Assembly (NCBI RefSeq): GCF_947072515.1 | Contig: NZ_CAMTIG010000011.1 | Span: 1 to 64,000 of the forward strand | Reading direction: 5' to 3' | Origin: an uncultured Clostridium sp. | GTDB lineage: Bacteria; Bacillota; Clostridia; Clostridiales; Clostridiaceae | DNA: 64,000 bases | Part shown: positions 35,387 to 44,347 of the stretch, in pieces | Numbering within the stretch: position 1 is the first letter of the stretch | Layout: each line of letters starts with the position of its first letter | Translations under genes and position numbers: made by a program | The notes under the pieces: model-generated | Database searches by the model: none | What the model was told of the DNA's origin: nothing | Seen by the model: only the letters and a program-made list of their open reading frames with translations

Positions 35387-38300
35387 ATGCAAAAAATTAT
35401 ATTGAAAAAAATAATTGGTATATTTATAACTATAGTTGTTATATTTAATTGCTCAACGATTGTTGCTGAAGGGGTTGAAAGTAACGACGATATACGATTT
35501 AAGAATATAACTGTAAATGATGGTTTATCTCAAGGATCAGTATATTCTATACTTCAAGATAGCAATGGATATATGTGGTTTGGGACTAATGATGGATTAA
35601 ATAGATATGATGGATATTCATTTGAAGTATTAAAAGGGAGTGATAAAGAAGCGGACAAGCTATATTCAGGAATTGTAGGTTCAGTAATTGAAGATAGTGA
35701 AAAAAATATATGGGTAGGTGCAAGTGGGGGATTAGCAAAAGTAGATTCTAAGACTTTGGTAGTAGAGAGAATAGAAGTAGATAGTGATGATAAGAATAAA
35801 ATATCTAACAATCATATATTGGATATTTACATGGATAGTTATAATGATATATGGATTGGAACAGAAAATGGATTGAATTTATATGATAAAAAAATGAGAG
35901 AATTTACGAAGTTTTTTAATATAGATGAAGAAGAAAATAGTTTAAGTAATAATTTTGTTAATTCAATAACTGAGGGATTACAAGATGAAATATGGATTGG
36001 AACTAAAAATGGATTAAATATATTAGATAAAAAAACAGGAATTATAAAAAGAATTAATAAAGAAAATACAAAAGCATTTAAAAGCAATAATATAGTTAAA
36101 GTATATAAAGATATAGGAAATAATATTTGGATATCTACTCAAGAAGAAGGGTTGGTAAAATATAATAGAGTAACGAATAGCTTTGAAGATGTAAAAGAGA
36201 TAAATGAAAAGTTTGGTACAGAAAAATATGCTGTAAATAGTATTTATGAAGATGCAGTTGATAATATTTGGTTTGGAAGTAAAGGTGGACTTATACAATA
36301 TTCTAAGATTGATAAGTCGGTAAAGAAATATAAAAAGAAATATTATGATACAGAAAGTCTTATAAATAATTCGATTCAAAGTGTTTATAGGGATAAAGGT
36401 GGAATAATGTGGATTGGAACATATGATGGAATAAGTATATTCAATCCAAAAGAAACTTTTGAAGGTTTTAAAAATGATCCGTTGAAAAAGAACTCATTAA
36501 GCTCGAATTCAATTTCAGGAATGTATGAAGATTATGAAGGCGATATATGGATGGGGACAACTAATGATGGTATAAATTTAGTTCATAGGGAAAGTGGAGA
36601 AATTGAACATTTTAAAGTAGATAGTTTAAATGAAAACTCTATTTCTAGTAATACTATTTATGAGATAACGGGAAATAAAGAAGATATATGGATAGGAAGT
36701 AAAAATGGATTAAATAGAATAAATAAAAAGAGTAGAACTATAAAAAAATATTTTAAAGAAAATAAAGAAAATACATTAATAAGTAATGATATAAAATCAT
36801 TATATCTTTTTGAAGAAAGATATTTATGGATAGGAACTAGAGATGGTCTTGATATTTATGATATTCATGAAGATAAATATATAAATTTAAATTATATATT
36901 TGAAAATGGAAATGTTGGAGAAACTTTTGTAAGGAGAATATTTAAAGATTCAAAGAATAACTTTTGGATAGGAATGGGATGGAATGGTGGTTTAATAAAA
37001 ATAGATACCCAAAATAAAAAGGTGAAATATTATAAAAGTGAAAATAAAGACTCTATTAAAAATAATGCAATTAAAGGAATTGCAGAAGATTTAGAGGGTG
37101 ATATTTGGATAACAACATCAGAAGGAATCGAAGAGATATCAGAAAGTGGAATTAGAGCACTAACAGAAAAAGATGGTCTTATAAATAACTATGCATACGG
37201 GATATTAGTAGATGAAGAAAATAATATTTGGATAAGTACAAATGGTGGGATTTCAAAATTTGACCAGAAAAAAAATAGCTTTTCAAATTATACAATTGTA
37301 GATGGGATTAGCAGTAATGAGTTTAATGGAACATCAGAATTAAAAACAAGGGATGGAAAAATGTTTTTTGGAAGCATTAATGGTGTTACGGCTTTTTATC
37401 CGAGAAAGATAAAGGAAATAGATAAGGAAAAATTGAAAGTCGCTATAGGCGATATAGAAGTATTTAATAAAAATAATTATATTTATCAAGGTGGGAATTT
37501 AGAACTAAAACATAATGAAAATAATTTTTCAATTGAATTTTTTATGCCAAGTTACTCAAAATTAGGAAACTGGAATTATGAGTATATTTTAGAAGGATTT
37601 GATGAAGAATGGATAAGCTCTAAAAATAGAAATTATGTAAGATATACAAATTTATCACCAGGAAAATATGAGTTTAAGGTTAGGGCAAGATATGGTATAG
37701 AAAGTGTAAGTGAAGAAACAAAGGTCCAAATAGTAGTAGCAAAAGCATGGTATGAATCAAATATAGCATATGTTATTTATTTGCTTACAGTAATATTAAT
37801 AATATATTTAATATTAAATAGAGTGAAAATATTGGAGAATTTAGTTAATGATAGAACAAATAAACTAAACAAAGAGTTAAGAGAAAAAGAAAAAATTTAT
37901 AAAGAGTTGCTTAAAATAGAAAAATTTAGAAATACGTATTTAGTGAATTTATCACATGAATTAAGAACTCCATTAAATGTTATTTTATCAAGTGAACAAC
38001 TTATAAATAGTTTAAATGAAGAAGAAAAAATAGATAAAAGAAATTTGAAAAAATATATGGAAATAATAGGGAAAAATTCACGTGGATTATTAAAGGTTAT
38101 AAATGATTTAATTGATTCATCGAAAATTCAATCAGGGGCATATAAATTAGAATATAGTGAAGTTGATATTGTATATTTAGTTGAAGAAACAGCATTATCT
38201 ATGAGGTCCTATATAGAACAAAATGGACTAGAACTTATTATAGATCCAGAAATAGAAGAGAAGATGGTTGAATGTTCCAAAGATGACATAGAAAGATGCG

Positions 38301-38617
38301 TAATAAATTTAATTTCAAATGCGATAAAATTTACTGAAAAGGGCAAAATATATATATCCATTAAAGAGACAGAAGATGATTATATTAAAATAATTATAGA
38401 AGATAGTGGAATAGGAATATCAAAAGAGCAACAAAGTATAATTTTTGATCGCTTTGCAACTTTAGAAACGGGAATATCTAGTAAACATTGTAGTAGTGGA
38501 ATTGGACTTACATTAGTTAAAAATATAGTAGAGTTACACAAAGGTACTATTAGATTAAAAAGTGAAGTTGGTGTAGGCAGTAGATTCACTATAATATTAC
38601 CGATAAAAAAGAAATAG
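35387..38617 (+). CDS. Beta-propeller sensor histidine kinase
   Basis: 1076 residues. A Sec signal, then about 14 two-component-propeller repeats with the pattern IWIGTxNGLNxYD (about 30-680), a Y_Y_Y domain (about 700-785), a membrane segment (about 792-812), a coiled linker, HisKA with phospho-acceptor His857 in LSHELRTPLN, and an HATPase with N box NLISNAIKF and DSGIGI. The layout is that of the hybrid two-component systems of gut anaerobes that sense glycans outside the cell, but no receiver or AraC domain is attached. No response regulator lies beside it, so the partner is elsewhere. The signal sensed is unknown. Confidence 0.9.
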   Translation: MQKIILKKIIGIFITIVVIFNCSTIVAEGVESNDDIRFKNITVNDGLSQGSVYSILQDSNGYMWFGTNDGLNRYDGYSFEVLKGSDKEADKLYSGIVGSVIEDSEKNIWVGASGGLAKVDSKTLVVERIEVDSDDKNKISNNHILDIYMDSYNDIWIGTENGLNLYDKKMREFTKFFNIDEEENSLSNNFVNSITEGLQDEIWIGTKNGLNILDKKTGIIKRINKENTKAFKSNNIVKVYKDIGNNIWISTQEEGLVKYNRVTNSFEDVKEINEKFGTEKYAVNSIYEDAVDNIWFGSKGGLIQYSKIDKSVKKYKKKYYDTESLINNSIQSVYRDKGGIMWIGTYDGISIFNPKETFEGFKNDPLKKNSLSSNSISGMYEDYEGDIWMGTTNDGINLVHRESGEIEHFKVDSLNENSISSNTIYEITGNKEDIWIGSKNGLNRINKKSRTIKKYFKENKENTLISNDIKSLYLFEERYLWIGTRDGLDIYDIHEDKYINLNYIFENGNVGETFVRRIFKDSKNNFWIGMGWNGGLIKIDTQNKKVKYYKSENKDSIKNNAIKGIAEDLEGDIWITTSEGIEEISESGIRALTEKDGLINNYAYGILVDEENNIWISTNGGISKFDQKKNSFSNYTIVDGISSNEFNGTSELKTRDGKMFFGSINGVTAFYPRKIKEIDKEKLKVAIGDIEVFNKNNYIYQGGNLELKHNENNFSIEFFMPSYSKLGNWNYEYILEGFDEEWISSKNRNYVRYTNLSPGKYEFKVRARYGIESVSEETKVQIVVAKAWYESNIAYVIYLLTVILIIYLILNRVKILENLVNDRTNKLNKELREKEKIYKELLKIEKFRNTYLVNLSHELRTPLNVILSSEQLINSLNEEEKIDKRNLKKYMEIIGKNSRGLLKVINDLIDSSKIQSGAYKLEYSEVDIVYLVEETALSMRSYIEQNGLELIIDPEIEEKMVECSKDDIERCVINLISNAIKFTEKGKIYISIKETEDDYIKIIIEDSGIGISKEQQSIIFDRFATLETGISSKHCSSGIGLTLVKNIVELHKGTIRLKSEVGVGSRFTIILPIKKK

Positions 38618-38633
38618 TGTTTACAGAATATTA

Positions 38634-38674
38634 ACTAATCCCGAGTTGATTAGTAAGGATTGACGAGGTATAAT
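38634..38674 (+). promoter_or_regulatory. Promoter of tpx with overlapping inverted repeat
   Basis: TTGATT (38646), 17 bases, TATAAT (38669). ACTAATC and GATTAGT form perfect arms (38634-38654) around CCGAGTT and cover the -35 box, so a repressor could act here. It does not match a PerR box. Confidence 0.6.
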
Positions 38675-38749
38675 AAATTCAAATAGAGAAAGTCCTTATT
38701 AAAGAATAACAATTACAAATAAAGGATGAAATTAGAGGAGTGAATTAAT

Positions 38750-39235
38750 ATGAACGTAGTTTTTGACGGATTAACATTAAAATTATCAGATAAAGAAGTA
38801 AAAGTAGGAGATAAAGCACCAGACTTTTCAGTATGTAAAAGTGATTTACAAGAAGTAACTTTAAAAGATACAAAAGGGAAAAGAGTATTTTTAGCAATAC
38901 CTTCAGTAGATACACCTGTATGTGACTTAGAAATCAAAAGATTTAATAAAGAAGCAGCAGCATTAGGAGATGTTACTATATATACATTCTCATTAGACCT
39001 TCCATTTGCACAAGAAAGATGGTGTGGAGCTAATGGTGTAGATAAAGTAGTTACATTATCAGACTATAAAACAAGAAGTTTTGGTAAAAACTATGGAGTA
39101 TATATAGAAGATGTTGCACTTTTAACAAGAGCAGTATTTGTATTAGATGAAAATGATAATGTAATCTATGTAGAATATTGTAAAGATGCATCAGATCACC
39201 CAGACTATGATGCAGTTTTAGAAATCTTAAAATAA
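38750..39235 (+). CDS. tpx: Thiol peroxidase (atypical 2-Cys peroxiredoxin)
   Basis: Reduces hydrogen and alkyl peroxides using thioredoxin. It has 161 residues. The peroxidatic Cys lies in PSVDTPVCDLE and the resolving Cys in RWCGANG, the spacing of Tpx. RBS GAGGAG. Monocistronic, with a clear promoter, an operator-like inverted repeat and a terminator. Oxidative-stress control would fit an anaerobe but is not shown. Confidence 0.95.
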   Translation: MNVVFDGLTLKLSDKEVKVGDKAPDFSVCKSDLQEVTLKDTKGKRVFLAIPSVDTPVCDLEIKRFNKEAAALGDVTIYTFSLDLPFAQERWCGANGVDKVVTLSDYKTRSFGKNYGVYIEDVALLTRAVFVLDENDNVIYVEYCKDASDHPDYDAVLEILK

Positions 39236-39248
39236 ATTTAAGAATAAT

Positions 39249-39278
39249 AAAGGACTATCTTTAAGATGGTCCTTTTTT
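39249..39278 (+). terminator. Terminator after tpx
   Basis: AAAGGACTATCT pairs with AGATGGTCCTTT (one wobble), followed by a T tract. Confidence 0.9.
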
Positions 39279-39375
39279 AGTTTGTAAGAAAAGATAAATA
39301 GTTACCTCGTTTTAGTAACAAAAATATAAAAAAACTATAAAATATATTAGATAGTAATATGATGAGGTAAATATT

Positions 39376-39906
39376 GTGAATGGAATGAATCCATTATTTT
39401 CAGTACTTTTAAGTAGACTTGGCGGTAATCAAATGAATAATAATCAACTTATGAATATGCTTTTTAATAATATGGGTGGTAATCCTATGGGAAATAATAA
39501 CCCTATGGGAAATATGCAAGGACAAATGAATAATGGAAATATGGGGCAAATGAATGGAAATCCATTATTAAACATGCTTTTAAATAATATGGGTGGCGGA
39601 AATATGAATGGAAATGCCATGAATGGGAATAACATGAATGGAAGTAATATGAATAACACCAATAATATGAATAATGCCAACAATATGAATAATAATTTTA
39701 ACATGGAGAATTTAAAAAGTACTCTTAATAATTTAGGCATTGATAGTAATAACTTAAATAATATTAGTAATGAAGATATATCAAGAGTTTTAAATAGTTT
39801 GAATAACGGAAATTCTAATAATGGAAACTTCAATAATGGAAATTTTAATAATGGAATGAATTATAATGATGGAAGCAGAAGACAGAGAAAAAGACATAGA
39901 AGATAG
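39376..39906 (+). CDS. Asn/Met/Gly-rich low-complexity protein
   Basis: I do not recognise a family. 176 residues, dominated by Asn, Met and Gly in NNMGG, NMN and NGNF repeats. A short Leu-rich motif occurs twice (NPLFSVLLSRLGG and NPLLNMLLNNMGG). The more ordered part is MENLKSTLNNLGIDSNNL (about 112-145), and the C-terminus is strongly basic (RRQRKRHRR). There is no signal peptide or membrane segment. The GTG start at 39376 follows GAGGT by 7 bases; an ATG at 39385 is in frame. Its terminator supports a real gene. Nucleic-acid binding through the basic tail, or a spore or coat role, are guesses. Confidence 0.6.
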   Translation: MNGMNPLFSVLLSRLGGNQMNNNQLMNMLFNNMGGNPMGNNNPMGNMQGQMNNGNMGQMNGNPLLNMLLNNMGGGNMNGNAMNGNNMNGSNMNNTNNMNNANNMNNNFNMENLKSTLNNLGIDSNNLNNISNEDISRVLNSLNNGNSNNGNFNNGNFNNGMNYNDGSRRQRKRHRR

Positions 39907-39927
39907 TTGGTTAAAAAGAAACTTTAG

Positions 39928-39952
39928 AAAAACTCGTTTAGGCGAGTTTTTT
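39928..39952 (+). terminator. Terminator of the Asn/Met-rich gene
   Basis: AAAACTCG pairs with CGAGTTTT with loop TTTAGG, followed by TT. Confidence 0.85.
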
Positions 39953-39970
39953 GCAGTCTAAGAAGAAAGA

Positions 39971-39999
39971 TTGACATTTTTTTTTAGAAGAAAGATAAT
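39971..39999 (+). promoter_or_regulatory. Promoter of the TPR gene
   Basis: TTGACA, 17 bases, GATAAT; 36 bases before the ATG. Confidence 0.7.
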
Positions 40000-40034
40000 A
40001 AAAAGATAAAAGTTCTTAGAAATGAGGAAAAGAA

Positions 40035-40952
40035 ATGGAAGATAAATATATTTATAGAAATTATATAAATATAGGAAAAGAATTTAAAATTAAAGGAAAT
40101 AAACTTAAAGCTATAAGTTTTTATAAAAAAGCCTTTAATACAGAGGATGGGAAAAAAGATATTGAGTTAGCTATAGATATGGCGCTACTTTTTCATGAAC
40201 TTGAACAGCTAGATATGGCGAAAAGAATGTATATTCAAGCAATTAAAATAAATGATAAAGATGAAAGAGGATATTATGGACTTGGAACTATTTATGATGA
40301 AGAAAAGGATTATGAGAAAGCAAAAAGTTTTTATAAGAAAGCTATAAGTATAAATAAAAATTATGATAATGCATATTTCTTCTTAGCTAATATATATGAT
40401 GACGAAGGCGAAAAAGAAGAAGCAATAGAAACTTATAAAAAAGTTATAGAAATAAATAATCAATATCTTTTTGCATTTGTTAATATAGCTTGTATTTATG
40501 AAGAAATGAGCGATTATATAAATGCAGAATATTATATAGATAAGGCATTAGAGATTTCTGATTCTCAGTTTAGAGTTTTATTTAATGCAGGAGTAATAAA
40601 AAAAAGATTAGGAAAAATAGAAGAAAGTGAAAAATATTATAGAAAATCAATAAAAGAAAAAGAGGATTTTCCATATAGTTACTTGAATTTAGGAGTCATT
40701 TATAGAGAAAAAGAAAGATTTATGGAAGCTATTGATATAATTTCGTGGGGAATAGAAAATAATGAAGAGGAAGGATTTCTTTATTATAATAGAGCTTGTT
40801 TTTATGCTTTATTAGAAAAGAGAAAAGAAGCTTTAAAAGATGTTATAAAAAGTACTGAATTAAATGAATTCTTCGTAGAATATATGAAGAAAGATAGTGA
40901 ACTAGACTGTATAAGAGATTTAGAAGAATATAAAAATCTTTTTGAAAAATAA
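40035..40952 (+). CDS. Tetratricopeptide repeat protein
   Basis: 305 residues, cytoplasmic, made of about seven TPR units. Clear ones include YGLGTIYDEEKDYEKAKSFY, AYFFLANIYDDEGEKEEAIE and SYLNLGVIYREKERFMEA. No catalytic domain. TPR scaffolds mediate protein contacts, and nothing nearby fixes the partner. Monocistronic, with a good promoter; the RBS is GAGGAAA. It converges on a FUSC-type gene. Confidence 0.88.
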   Translation: MEDKYIYRNYINIGKEFKIKGNKLKAISFYKKAFNTEDGKKDIELAIDMALLFHELEQLDMAKRMYIQAIKINDKDERGYYGLGTIYDEEKDYEKAKSFYKKAISINKNYDNAYFFLANIYDDEGEKEEAIETYKKVIEINNQYLFAFVNIACIYEEMSDYINAEYYIDKALEISDSQFRVLFNAGVIKKRLGKIEESEKYYRKSIKEKEDFPYSYLNLGVIYREKERFMEAIDIISWGIENNEEEGFLYYNRACFYALLEKRKEALKDVIKSTELNEFFVEYMKKDSELDCIRDLEEYKNLFEK

Positions 40953-40980
40953 AGAGGGCTTATTCCCTCTTTATTTTTTA
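40951..40980. terminator. Bidirectional terminator
   Basis: AAAGAGGG pairs with CCCTCTTT around CTTATT, followed by a T-rich stretch. It lies between the convergent TPR and FUSC-type genes and partly overlaps the latter's stop. Confidence 0.8.
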
Positions 40981-42705
40981 TTCTAATTTTTTAATTAAAG
41001 TATCGAAAGCTAAATTTATAGTTAAATGATTATTTAGTTCAACAACTTTATTTACTTCTTTAGAATTTAAAAAGCCATTTCTAAGTAAAAGTTTTTCAGA
41101 ATTTAGAGTAGTTAATACAACAATATCTCTGAATCTATTTGAATCAAAATTTTCAAGAGTATTAGATAGTTTTAAATATTCTTGTAAAAGAATAGTATTA
41201 TATTTTAAAAGTTTGCTAGTTAATGTTTTTATACCAGTTTCAGCATTATATGGGAATATAAATTTATTGAAAAATAATACTGTGAAAACACCTACTAATA
41301 TAAATGAAATTCTAGATAAGGTGATTTCTGTTAATCCCATTGTTAAAGAAGCCATAGATATAGAAGCAATAGAGGTAAACATAGATAATTTGTAATATTC
41401 TTTAAAACCATAAGTAAAATATAGGGATATTAATAATGCAACTATAGCAATATTAGGATCATGAGTTACATGGAGAAGTGTAATAATTATAGTTACACCT
41501 AAAAGATTACCTAAGAGTCTTTGTTTACCCTTAGAGATAGTTTCTTCATAGTAAGGTTGCATAACAGACATAATAGTTATAGCTACCCAAATAAATTTAT
41601 ATAAAGAAATTACATGACCTAAGAAGATGGTTATAGTAAGTGCAATAGCAATTCTTAAAGAGAATCGAATCTTAATTGAAGCGAAGGTTAAAAATTCTTT
41701 TTTAAATTTAAAATTGCTTTCTAAATCAGAACGACTCCATGAAGAATATGGTTTATTAATATCTTTTAAATTTAAGGAGTTTATATGTAAAATTGAAATA
41801 GAAAGGCAAGAGAGAATTTCAGAGAGAATTTTAAATTTATCATTGTTAATATTAGATTTTGAAAAGTCCTGTAAGGTTTTTGATACTAATTGAATATCAG
41901 AGGTAGTGTTTAAGATTTCTAGTGTTGAAGATATAGTTTGATTTAATTGTTTTAAGGTAGCATCATCTTTTAAGTCATATTTTTGAGAAAGATCTTTTAA
42001 GTGAAGATTTAATTTCTCAAGTATTAAATAGATATTAAACTCAAGCATACCTATATTAGTGGTAAAATAGTTTTTATAGCGAGTAACATATATCTTATAG
42101 CAGAGGGCTCTCATCGATTTTGAAAAACTATAATATCCCTTAGATAAGTCTGTTCCCTCTAAGATAGATTGTATATTAGTATTTAAAATGTTAAGAGGCA
42201 TATAAATATCATCCTTAATAATAGTTTTTCTTGTTTTTCTAGATGTTATTAGAGAAAGAATTATAACAAAAAGAACGCCGAAAACAATAGATTCTAGTCT
42301 AAGAATGAAATCAGGAAAATCAGTTTTAGAAAAGCTAGTAAAAACAAATAGCATCATAAATGGCTTATAAATTTTAGGGTTAAATCTAGCAGTTAGAAAA
42401 TAAGCAATTAAAAATGCCGTTGCAAAATTAAGAGGAATACCGAAGTATGGGTTCAATGAAGCTATAAATGATACAGTAACAATAGAACAATCTATAAGAA
42501 TTAAGCTTATAGTTTTTTGAATAGTTTTCACATGTATGTCTTCAAAAGAAAGTGAAATAGCTGTCAAAGCGATTGGGAAAGCAAGCATACCGTTTTGAAC
42601 ACCAAAAAGAAATATTATAGAAAGCATAGAAAATGCAGCAACAGATCCATACTTTAGCATAGTTTTAGTATTAAGGTTTGTAAGTGTTATAAATTTTTTT
42701 AACAT
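40978..42705 (-). CDS. FUSC-family membrane protein
   Basis: 575 residues. Two blocks of about five to six membrane helices (about 18-155 and 335-460) flank a soluble helical region, the layout of FUSC/aromatic-acid-exporter-like proteins. Tail LKYNTILLQEYLKLSNT is typical of the cytoplasmic part. RBS AGGAG, 7 bases before ATG. The transported compound is unknown. Confidence 0.78.
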   Translation of the reverse strand: MLKKFITLTNLNTKTMLKYGSVAAFSMLSIIFLFGVQNGMLAFPIALTAISLSFEDIHVKTIQKTISLILIDCSIVTVSFIASLNPYFGIPLNFATAFLIAYFLTARFNPKIYKPFMMLFVFTSFSKTDFPDFILRLESIVFGVLFVIILSLITSRKTRKTIIKDDIYMPLNILNTNIQSILEGTDLSKGYYSFSKSMRALCYKIYVTRYKNYFTTNIGMLEFNIYLILEKLNLHLKDLSQKYDLKDDATLKQLNQTISSTLEILNTTSDIQLVSKTLQDFSKSNINNDKFKILSEILSCLSISILHINSLNLKDINKPYSSWSRSDLESNFKFKKEFLTFASIKIRFSLRIAIALTITIFLGHVISLYKFIWVAITIMSVMQPYYEETISKGKQRLLGNLLGVTIIITLLHVTHDPNIAIVALLISLYFTYGFKEYYKLSMFTSIASISMASLTMGLTEITLSRISFILVGVFTVLFFNKFIFPYNAETGIKTLTSKLLKYNTILLQEYLKLSNTLENFDSNRFRDIVVLTTLNSEKLLLRNGFLNSKEVNKVVELNNHLTINLAFDTLIKKLE

Positions 42706-42778
42706 AATAATTCTCCTAAAGATAAAATTCTAAAAATAGTATGTACAAAAATAAAAAAAATATTCTAAAAATAAATAT

Positions 42779-42807
42779 TTGTATAAAGAACCAATAGATT
42801 ATATAAT
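42779..42807 (+). promoter_or_regulatory. Promoter of the 77-codon gene
   Basis: TTGTAT, 17 bases, TATAAT; 44 bases before the ATG. Confidence 0.65.
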
Positions 42808-42851
42808 ATACATATGTAAAATAAAATTTTTTTAATATAAGGAGTTTAGAG

Positions 42852-43085
42852 ATGAAATCAGTTTATAAAAACCCAAAAGAATTAGCTACTTGTTTAAAGG
42901 ATTTAGTAGACTTATATCTTGAGGACTTAATGACAGAAGATAAGTTAAAGCTTAGAGTTGTGAAGATGATAGAAGCAAATGGAGATGCTATATATGACGA
43001 AGAAGGTCGTATGCCAGTTAAGCTTCAAACAGTTTTAGGTGAAGAGAGAAAAGCTGTATTAGACAATATAAACAAAGAAAGATAA
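42852..43085 (+). CDS. 77-residue small Clostridium-type conserved protein
   Basis: Charged, soluble, helical: KNPKELATCLKDLVDLY and EDKLKLRVVKMIEAN are the main helices and the C-terminus is VLGEERKAVLDNI. From memory it resembles a small family given only a TIGR04540-type number in clostridia; I could not check this. RBS AAGGAG, own promoter, terminator downstream. Function unknown. Confidence 0.75.
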   Translation: MKSVYKNPKELATCLKDLVDLYLEDLMTEDKLKLRVVKMIEANGDAIYDEEGRMPVKLQTVLGEERKAVLDNINKER

Positions 43086-43120
43086 TACATAGAGTATTAA
43101 CAAAATAGCATGAAAAATTA

Positions 43121-43149
43121 AGGGGTTGTTTAAGAGCAACCTCTTTTAT
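43121..43149 (+). terminator. Terminator after the 77-codon gene
   Basis: AGGGGTTG pairs with CAACCTCT (one wobble), followed by TTTTATT. Confidence 0.8.
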
Positions 43150-43174
43150 TGAAGAATTTTTAGAAGGTGATTTT

Positions 43175-43492
43175 TTGAAGAGGAAAGAAATAGAAGAAAA
43201 ATATAAGTTATATTTAAAGATGGTAGTATCAGTAGGGGAATTTGAGAATTATAATAGATTTTTTAATATATATAGTGAATATGAAGAAGCTTGTAGAAGA
43301 ATAGTAGTATTAACACCTTATGAAGAACTAGAAGAGGTAAATGAAGTTAATAAAGATAAAAAGATAGATGAACCATTTGAACATGAAGGAAACCTTTGGA
43401 TTGAGGAGTATCCTATTTTAACAAATCCTAACAAAATAGATTTAGATTTAATGGATATAGATGAGGATATTATTAAAAGCTTAATAAATTAA
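43175..43492 (+). CDS. 105-residue acidic protein, unknown
   Basis: Not recognised. The TTG start at 43175 follows GAAGGTG by 7 bases; no ATG fits the N-terminus better. An N-terminal helical part (KRKEIEEKYKLYLKMVVS) is followed by an acidic C-terminus (DLDLMDIDEDI). No membrane segment. It follows a terminator and ends 2 bases before a bidirectional one, so it probably depends on read-through or a promoter within the previous gene's tail. Confidence 0.6.
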   Translation: MKRKEIEEKYKLYLKMVVSVGEFENYNRFFNIYSEYEEACRRIVVLTPYEELEEVNEVNKDKKIDEPFEHEGNLWIEEYPILTNPNKIDLDLMDIDEDIIKSLIN

Positions 43493-43524
43493 AAAAACTT
43501 GCACTTTTTAGTGCAAGTTTTTTT
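43492..43524. terminator. Bidirectional terminator
   Basis: AAAACTTGCAC pairs with GTGCAAGTTTT around TTTTTA, with A and T tracts on both sides, between convergent genes. Confidence 0.92.
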
Positions 43525-44164
43525 AATTATTAGTCTCTAACCAATTGAAAAATTTAATTGTAGCATTAAAACGTATATTTAAGTTATCTGGAGTAGAAGA
43601 CATACTTTGAACAATTAAATATTTAATTGATGGAAAGCTTAAAATGATATTCCCAGCTTGTTTATCGAATTGGAAAATATTGTTGTTTTGCATATAATTA
43701 AATAATGTATCTTTAGAGATAGAGATAAACCCAACTTTACCTGATTGATAGTGTAAAATTCCTTTTCCATTAGTAGTGGTACAAGTAAATATTAAATGAG
43801 CTTGTACTGGAATACCGTTATATAGTAAGTTTGCATATACATCGATGGTATTATTTGCTTCCATATTCACTTGAAGTCCTGAGATGAATTGGGATAAATC
43901 AGGATTTTCTTTAGCTACTGCTATAAAAAGGCTAGTAAGATCAGAATTTGAAAAATTAGTATCAGAAGTCGCTGAGAGTTCTGATAGAGATAGATTTATA
44001 TCCTTTGGAATAAATTTTTTTGCTAAACTCCATTCTGTCAAAGTTGAAGGAGAATTTAATGGTGTTACCTGGACTTGAGGTTTAAATGAAAACTCATATA
44101 CACAAAATACACCTAAAATAATAACTAGAATAGCAATAATTATTCCTATAATGAATTTTTTCAT
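43523..44164 (-). CDS. Membrane-anchored extracytoplasmic protein, unknown
   Basis: 213 residues. MKKFIIGIIIAILVIILGVFCVY is a single N-terminal anchor. The outer domain is beta-rich (IDVYANLLYNGIPVQAHLIF; GKGILHYQSGKVGFISI). The overall plan recalls DUF2140/YpmS-type lipid-domain proteins, but the conserved parts are not clear enough to assign. RBS AAGGATG. Monocistronic. Confidence 0.7.
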   Translation of the reverse strand: MKKFIIGIIIAILVIILGVFCVYEFSFKPQVQVTPLNSPSTLTEWSLAKKFIPKDINLSLSELSATSDTNFSNSDLTSLFIAVAKENPDLSQFISGLQVNMEANNTIDVYANLLYNGIPVQAHLIFTCTTTNGKGILHYQSGKVGFISISKDTLFNYMQNNNIFQFDKQAGNIILSFPSIKYLIVQSMSSTPDNLNIRFNATIKFFNWLETNN

Positions 44165-44245
44165 GTAAATTACACATCCTTTATTTTTTATCTATTATAG
44201 CATTAAAAATAAAAACATACATTAGTGCAAAGTAAAATTGAGAAA

Positions 44246-44277
44246 TGAAAAAAATAAGGGCTGTTAAAAAACAGCCC
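44246..44277 (-). terminator. Terminator of the first pnuC gene
   Basis: On the minus strand GGGCTGTT pairs with AACAGCCC and is followed by TTATTTTTTT. Confidence 0.88.
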
Positions 44278-44347
44278 AGTCAAGAGTGAATTTGAATCTA
44301 TAAAAGATTCTTATTTTACATGCATATTGTAAAAAGGTATATATATG

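Noticed and set aside
36023..36379. 118-codon minus-strand ORF inside the sensor kinase gene
   Set aside because: Shadow frame of a repetitive AT-rich coding region, without a start signal.
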